From Cellvibrio sp. KY-YJ-3 (GTDB lineage: Bacteria; Pseudomonadota; Gammaproteobacteria; Pseudomonadales; Cellvibrionaceae): 64,000 bases of DNA. A model generated the notes under the pieces. That model was not told where the DNA came from and ran no database searches. It saw only the letters and a list, made by a program, of their open reading frames with translations. The stretch is from the NCBI RefSeq assembly GCF_008806955.1, contig NZ_CP031727.1, forward strand, positions 2,370,001 through 2,434,000, written 5' to 3'. Position numbers and translations under genes: made by a program. Of the stretch, positions 59,592 through 64,000 are shown piece by piece. The first letter of the stretch is position 1. Every line of letters begins with the position of its first letter.

Positions 59592-62162
59592 ATGTTGTAT
59601 AAAAGACTGTTGCTCAGTATTGGGCTATTGTATTTTCTTCTGGTTGCAATCACCGCGCAGGCACAGGCGCAAACAAAATTTAACTGGGTTGATAGCCGCG
59701 CGCACAGTGGCGATTTCCCTTTGGTTGCAAAGAAAAAACCAGCGCCCATTGTGGTGGCAGCAGAAGATTTTAAGGTGGTGGAGATTGCCGCACAGGATTT
59801 GGCGCAAGATATCAACAGGGTTACTGGCCACAAACCGCTCATAGTAAGCACAAACCAAAATGCATTACAGGATTTAAAAACCCCGGCGGTATTTATCGGC
59901 ACTTTGGGGCGTAGCCCGTTTATCGATAATTTGGCGGCGACTGGCAAGTTGGATGTGAGCGAGTTGCGCGGCAAGTGGGAAAGTTTTCTTATCACTGTTG
60001 TTGAGCAGCCTCATGCAGGAATGAAACGCGCACTGGTGATTGTGGGTAGCGATAGGCGTGGCACCGCCTATGGGGTTTATGAGCTTTCACAGGCAATTGG
60101 TGTGTCGCCCTGGTATTGGTGGGCAGATGTGGTACCAGAGAAAAAGCCTGCACTTTATGTAAGTGCGGGAATGCGTCAGTTCGGGCCGCCTTCCGTAAAA
60201 TATCGAGGTATTTTTATTAACGATGAAGGTTGGGGTATTCATCAGTGGGCGGCAAAAACCTTTGAACCGGAAAACGGTGTTATAGGGCCAAAAACCTATG
60301 AAAAAATGTTTGAATTAATGTTGCGCTTGAAAGCGAATACGCTCTGGCCAGCAATGCACCCGGTGACCAAACCCTTCAATGATTTTCCACAACATGCACA
60401 GCTCGCTGACGACTATGCGATTGTGATGGGGTCATCCCATGCCGAACCCATGCTGCGCAACAACGTGGGAGAGTGGAAGTTGCCGCAAGAACACTACAAT
60501 TATCTGTCTCATCGCACACAGGTGCAGGGTTATTGGGAAGCGCGGATGCAAACCAATGGCAAGTTTGAAAATATCTACACTATGGGTATGCGCGGTATTC
60601 ATGACTCCTACATGCAGGGCCCCAGAAACGATGCGGAGCGCATTGAGCTGCTGCAGAAAATATTTACTGATCAGCGGACACTCATAAAAAAATACACGCA
60701 GCAACCAGTTGAGCAAGTACCGCAAATGTTTTGCGCCTACAAAGAAGTATTGGGTTTATATCGCCAGGGTTTACACGTGCCGGACGATATTACTATCGTC
60801 TGGCCGGACGATAATTTTGGTTACATGCGCAATTTTTCCAATGCCGAAGAGCGTAATCGTGCAGGCGGATTTGGGGTTTATTACCATCTCTCCTATTTGG
60901 GGGCGCCTATGGCGTATCTTTGGTTGAACACCACACCACCTGCATTAATTTGGCAGGAAATGCATAAGTCCTATGCCATGGGTGCCGACCGTATCTGGAT
61001 CGCTAATGTGGGCGATTTAAAACCGGCGGAAATAGGTACCGAATTATTTTTGCAAATGGCGTGGGATATCAATCGTTGGCAATTACATAACCAGCAAGAT
61101 TTTTTACGCACATGGGCGGCGCGCGAATTTGGCGATAAATACGCAACAGAGATTGCGGGTTTAATGCGCGACTACTATCAACTCAACTACCAGCGCAAAC
61201 CTGAGCATTTGCAGTGGTGGTTGCCGCGTAGCTCACCGCGGTTGAGCGATTTAAATGCAACAGAGCGCAGTGAGCGTATAGAGGCATTTCAGCAACTGCG
61301 TTTGCGCACTGAACAGCTGCGTAAAAAAATAAGTGATGCAAAGCAATATGCGTTTTTTCAATTAGTAAGTTACCCGATCAATGGCTCTGCGCTGGCGAAT
61401 ATTCGCTTTCTGCAAGGCGAACGCGGCAATAAAACGGCCGCTTTGGCGGCGGATGCACAGCTGAATGAAGAAACTGCGCTGTGGAGTAACTGGTTGGTGG
61501 ATGGCAAATGGAAACATTTTATGGCGGTGGAACCCGCCAGCAGCGAATGGGATAAATACCGTATCGCCCCGTGGGAAATGCCGAAGGCGCCTCCTCATCA
61601 CACCGCCAATACCGAATCAGTTACATCAGCAAAAACACAAAAACCGCGTTACTCATTTGCACTGGAAGCTGAAAACTTTAGCCGCAAACTGGATCGCTCT
61701 GGTACTGGTTGGCAAGTAGTTGCAGGGCTGGGGCGCACCGGAAAAGGTGCAGTAGCGCTTTACCCGGTGACTGCACCCGCGAGCAATATTGATAAGTTGC
61801 CACAGCAAGCGCCGCGTTTGGAATACGACGTCAACTTTCCCAAGACTGGTACAGTGACCCTGCATTTTTATTTAATTCCCACTCATCCATTAAGTGGCAA
61901 TAAATTACGTTTTGCGGTGGCGCTCAATAATCGCCCTGCGCAATTGGTGGAACTGGATGTAAACGATGGCAGTACTGAATGGGCACAGGGTGTACTTAAT
62001 GCTACACGTGTAGTGAGCGGCAACATGGAGGTAACAACAGCCTCACAAACCGGCACACAAACCTTACAGGTTTATGCTGTGGATGCCGGTGTAGTGCTGG
62101 ATAAAATAGTTGTCGATATTGATGGTTTACCAGCAAGTTATTTAGGTTTGCCGGAAGAATAA
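59592..62162 (+). CDS. GH115 alpha-glucuronidase-like protein
   Basis: A large exported glycosidase of 856 residues. Signal peptide to about residue 28 (LVAITAQAQAQ). The GH115 domains are in order: N-terminal domain with AALIVGSDRRGTAYGVYELS-like text (here ALVIVGSDRRGTAYGVYELS), the barrel with YRGIFINDEGWGIHQWA, NTLWPAMHPV and DDITIVWPDDNFGYMRN, a helical domain, and a C-terminal beta domain (FALEAENFSRKL). The family removes glucuronic or 4-O-methylglucuronic acid from xylan and from side chains of other polysaccharides; here glucuronate on pectic side chains is a reasonable guess. It ends the plus-strand run. Confidence 0.88.
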   Translation: MLYKRLLLSIGLLYFLLVAITAQAQAQTKFNWVDSRAHSGDFPLVAKKKPAPIVVAAEDFKVVEIAAQDLAQDINRVTGHKPLIVSTNQNALQDLKTPAVFIGTLGRSPFIDNLAATGKLDVSELRGKWESFLITVVEQPHAGMKRALVIVGSDRRGTAYGVYELSQAIGVSPWYWWADVVPEKKPALYVSAGMRQFGPPSVKYRGIFINDEGWGIHQWAAKTFEPENGVIGPKTYEKMFELMLRLKANTLWPAMHPVTKPFNDFPQHAQLADDYAIVMGSSHAEPMLRNNVGEWKLPQEHYNYLSHRTQVQGYWEARMQTNGKFENIYTMGMRGIHDSYMQGPRNDAERIELLQKIFTDQRTLIKKYTQQPVEQVPQMFCAYKEVLGLYRQGLHVPDDITIVWPDDNFGYMRNFSNAEERNRAGGFGVYYHLSYLGAPMAYLWLNTTPPALIWQEMHKSYAMGADRIWIANVGDLKPAEIGTELFLQMAWDINRWQLHNQQDFLRTWAAREFGDKYATEIAGLMRDYYQLNYQRKPEHLQWWLPRSSPRLSDLNATERSERIEAFQQLRLRTEQLRKKISDAKQYAFFQLVSYPINGSALANIRFLQGERGNKTAALAADAQLNEETALWSNWLVDGKWKHFMAVEPASSEWDKYRIAPWEMPKAPPHHTANTESVTSAKTQKPRYSFALEAENFSRKLDRSGTGWQVVAGLGRTGKGAVALYPVTAPASNIDKLPQQAPRLEYDVNFPKTGTVTLHFYLIPTHPLSGNKLRFAVALNNRPAQLVELDVNDGSTEWAQGVLNATRVVSGNMEVTTASQTGTQTLQVYAVDAGVVLDKIVVDIDGLPASYLGLPEE

Positions 62163-62185
62163 TGCAGTTTTTATTCAGCTATTAA

Positions 62186-63025
62186 TTAACTGGCATCCAT
62201 GTAGTTTTCGTAGTCCTTGCGTTCGGTGGCGTAATTAAATACCGGTGCCAGTGAAAAAACCTTATTACAAATAGCGCGGAAGTGCTGCAGGTTTGAATTG
62301 GCGCAACCAATTAATAGCCCATCTACATCGGGCTGGGCGATGAGGTTTAATGCGTTGTCGTGATTGACACTGCCCCCATAAATAATGGCAATTTTATTGG
62401 CCTGTGTTGCACCAAGAATATCACTCAGCAAACGGCGAATATCGGCATGAACTGCCTGTGCAAACACCGGTGTCAATGCCTGGCTACTGCTAATCGCATA
62501 TGCGGGTTCGTAAACAATGTAAAGCGGTGTGTTATCGCCCAGGGTAATACCTGCAAGGGCTTGGGTTATTTGTTGGTGCAGAACCGTGTAGGTTTTACCG
62601 GCTAATTTTTCCTCCAACGTTTCACCAATACACAGTGCGGGGGAAACACCTGCGGCCAATAATTGTTTCACTTTAATGTGATAACTGTAGTTGCCTTCGT
62701 TGAGCGCCGTGCGCCGCTCGGCATGCCCTACGAGGCAGAGTTTGCAGCCCATTGCTTTGGCGGTGTGTGCGGAGAGTTCGCCAGTAAACGTGTGCGGGTC
62801 AGTATTAATATTTTTGCAGCCGATCAATAATTTATTGCTGATTTGCATGGCGAGTTGAATCATTTCACCCACGTAAATACTGGGTGAACAAATCGCCAGC
62901 GTAAAGTTATTTGCAGCATGATGCGGGTTGATGGCTTGCCCCAACTCCACTAGCGTGTCTTGCATAAGTTGCTTGCTGCCATTGAGTTTCCAATTGCCGA
63001 TAATAATTTTTTCGCGCTTGTTCAT
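62186..63025 (-). CDS. Triosephosphate isomerase paralogue with altered active-site loop
   Basis: A 279-residue TIM barrel of the triosephosphate isomerase family. Catalytic residues are present: K13 in IIGNWKLN, H101 in LVGHAERR and E173 in VYEPAYAI. The usual loop 6 sequence (PVWAIGTGK) is replaced by PAYAISSSQ, and VGHSERR is VGHAERR, so this is not the standard housekeeping copy. It may serve the dihydroxyacetone phosphate arising from rhamnulose-1-phosphate cleavage, or a related ketose or tetrose. The ATG at 63025 gives the normal N-terminus; an upstream ATG at 63172 adds 49 unlikely residues. It is divergent from the FGGY kinase, with array E between. Confidence 0.85.
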   Translation of the reverse strand: MNKREKIIIGNWKLNGSKQLMQDTLVELGQAINPHHAANNFTLAICSPSIYVGEMIQLAMQISNKLLIGCKNINTDPHTFTGELSAHTAKAMGCKLCLVGHAERRTALNEGNYSYHIKVKQLLAAGVSPALCIGETLEEKLAGKTYTVLHQQITQALAGITLGDNTPLYIVYEPAYAISSSQALTPVFAQAVHADIRRLLSDILGATQANKIAIIYGGSVNHDNALNLIAQPDVDGLLIGCANSNLQHFRAICNKVFSLAPVFNYATERKDYENYMDAS

Positions 63026-63133
63026 ATGACCTGGGTTCCTGTTACGACCATGCCGAAGGTTGACGATGTATGGATAGTTTTTGTTATTGAGTGGCGACCT
63101 GGAGTTTTCGGGCGCTGTGTTAGAGTCTACATC

Positions 63134-63195
63134 TGACCACAAAAGATTGAAAGTGATTAATTTTGCTTGCAAAAGATTGTCTTGTCGCTATGATT
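63134..63195. promoter_or_regulatory. Phased pentamer array E
   Basis: TGACC 63134, AGATT 63144, TGATT 63154, TGCTT 63164 and AGATT 63174 (first bases) at exact 10-base steps; another TGATT lies at 63191-63195, 46 bases before the kinase ATG. The units run in the direction of the kinase gene and overlap the divergent upstream region of the isomerase gene. Confidence 0.65.
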
Positions 63196-63240
63196 GGTCG
63201 CACTTACCCTGATATAGCCTGAATTACAGAATCATCACTA

Positions 63241-64000
63241 TGAAAGCTGTCCTCGATATAGGTAAAACCAACGTTAAACTGCAGCTGGTGGACAGTTCCG
63301 ATCAGCTTTGTGACAGCTATTCCCGTAGAAATATGCCGATAGAGACTGCGCCATACCCCCATGCCGATGTCGCGGGTATTTGGCACTGGCTGGAACAAAC
63401 GTTGGTGAATTACCCGCGCGTTCACGAAATTAGTGCCCTGGTTGTGACAACCCACGGCGCTACGGCGGCACTGGTTAACAGCAAGCTTTCACTGGCAGAT
63501 GGCTTAGCTCTTCCGGTATTGGATTATGAATATGCGGGCATCAATGATTGTGATTCGGCCTACCACTCGCTGCGCCCGGATTTTGCCGAAACTCTCTCGC
63601 CCGATTTGCCTGCAGGGTTGAATTTGGGGCGGCAGATTTTTTGGCTACAGCAGCAATTCCCCGGGCCATTTGCAACAGCGACACACTTATTGATGTACCC
63701 ACAATATTGGGGCTGGCGCTTAACCGGCCAATTGGCAGGGGAGGTGACATCGCTTGGTTGCCATACGGATTTATGGGCACCGCGCGCGCATCACTATTCG
63801 TCGCTGGTAGAAAAATGCCATTGGCAGGGGTTGATGCCACCGCTGCAATCGGCTTGGGAAACCTTGGGCACTATCCGCCCTCTCGTTGCAGAGAGCATGG
63901 GCTTAAGGGCAGATTGCAAGGTCTATGTCGGCCTGCATGATAGTAATGCCAGCTACCTGCGTTATTTGTGTGCCAACCGCACCGAAGCGGCCAGTTTTAC
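63241..64000 (+). CDS. FGGY-family carbohydrate kinase (rhamnulokinase-like), partial
   Basis: The frame opens at ATG 63241 and stays open to the right edge, giving 253 residues of a kinase normally near 450-500 residues long. The phosphate-binding start VLDIGKTNVKLQLVD and the core strand ALVVTTHGATAALV are typical of the FGGY family, as are LLMYPQYWGWRLTG and VYVGLHDSNASYL. In this setting it most likely phosphorylates L-rhamnulose, but fuculose or another ketose is possible. Array E lies just upstream. The ribosome site is weak. The remaining rhamnose catabolic genes, if present, would lie to the right. Confidence 0.85.

Overview
The window reads like the chromosome of a plant-polysaccharide-degrading gammaproteobacterium of the Cellvibrio type. 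The clues are CBM2/CBM10 modules joined by long poly-serine linkers, TonB-dependent receptors next to carbohydrate-active enzymes, a GlyGly-CTERM sorting tail, and gltX followed by tRNA-Ala(GGC). No rRNA, CRISPR array, transposase or prophage was seen.

Positions 1-4.9 kb hold a sulfur/persulfide cluster on the minus strand (ArsR repressor with two spaced cysteines, rhodanese, TauE/SafE exporter) with a clear operator. A PAS histidine kinase and an MHYT protein with a degenerate GGDEF domain follow. Positions 5.2-9.2 kb encode a secreted di-haem protein with a discoidin/CBM32-like domain, behind a hairpin-rich leader, and a CE6-like esterase. Positions 9.5-16.4 kb are mostly housekeeping (VOC and ABM proteins, gltX, tRNA-Ala), plus an AT-rich, probably acquired P-loop ATPase beside the tRNA and an ECF41-type sigma factor with its apparent autoregulated promoter. 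Positions 16.5-22.2 kb carry two multimodular GH5 glucanases around a thioesterase and a DUF2956 protein.

From about 22.2 kb to the right edge lies a large rhamnogalacturonan-I / L-rhamnose utilisation locus. Polymer cleavage: two PL11 lyases, a PL26-like exolyase, a GH28. Deacetylation: a tandem CE12 and a single CE12. Side chains and oligomers: GH42, GH43-like, GH115, PL22-like, two GH105. Uptake: two TonB receptors, a GPH symporter and RhaT. Catabolism: rhamnose mutarotase, a FGGY kinase, a triosephosphate isomerase paralogue, an FMN L-lactate dehydrogenase and a sugar isomerase. A block at 34.0-39.4 kb (MocR regulator, CcoG, sulfite/nitrite reductase, DUF934) splits the locus.

The most striking observation is non-coding. 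Upstream of nearly every transcription unit of this locus there is an array of RRTCA (reverse TGAYY) pentamers. In five arrays they are phased almost exactly 10 bp apart; a sixth has two such pairs. They lie at 22236-22270, 26114-26160, 46806-46872, 54323-54357, 55820-55869 and 63134-63195. This suggests one regulon controlled by a head-to-tail binding, oligomerising regulator that is not evident in the window. Two dispersed palindromic repeat families also occur in the intergenic gaps.
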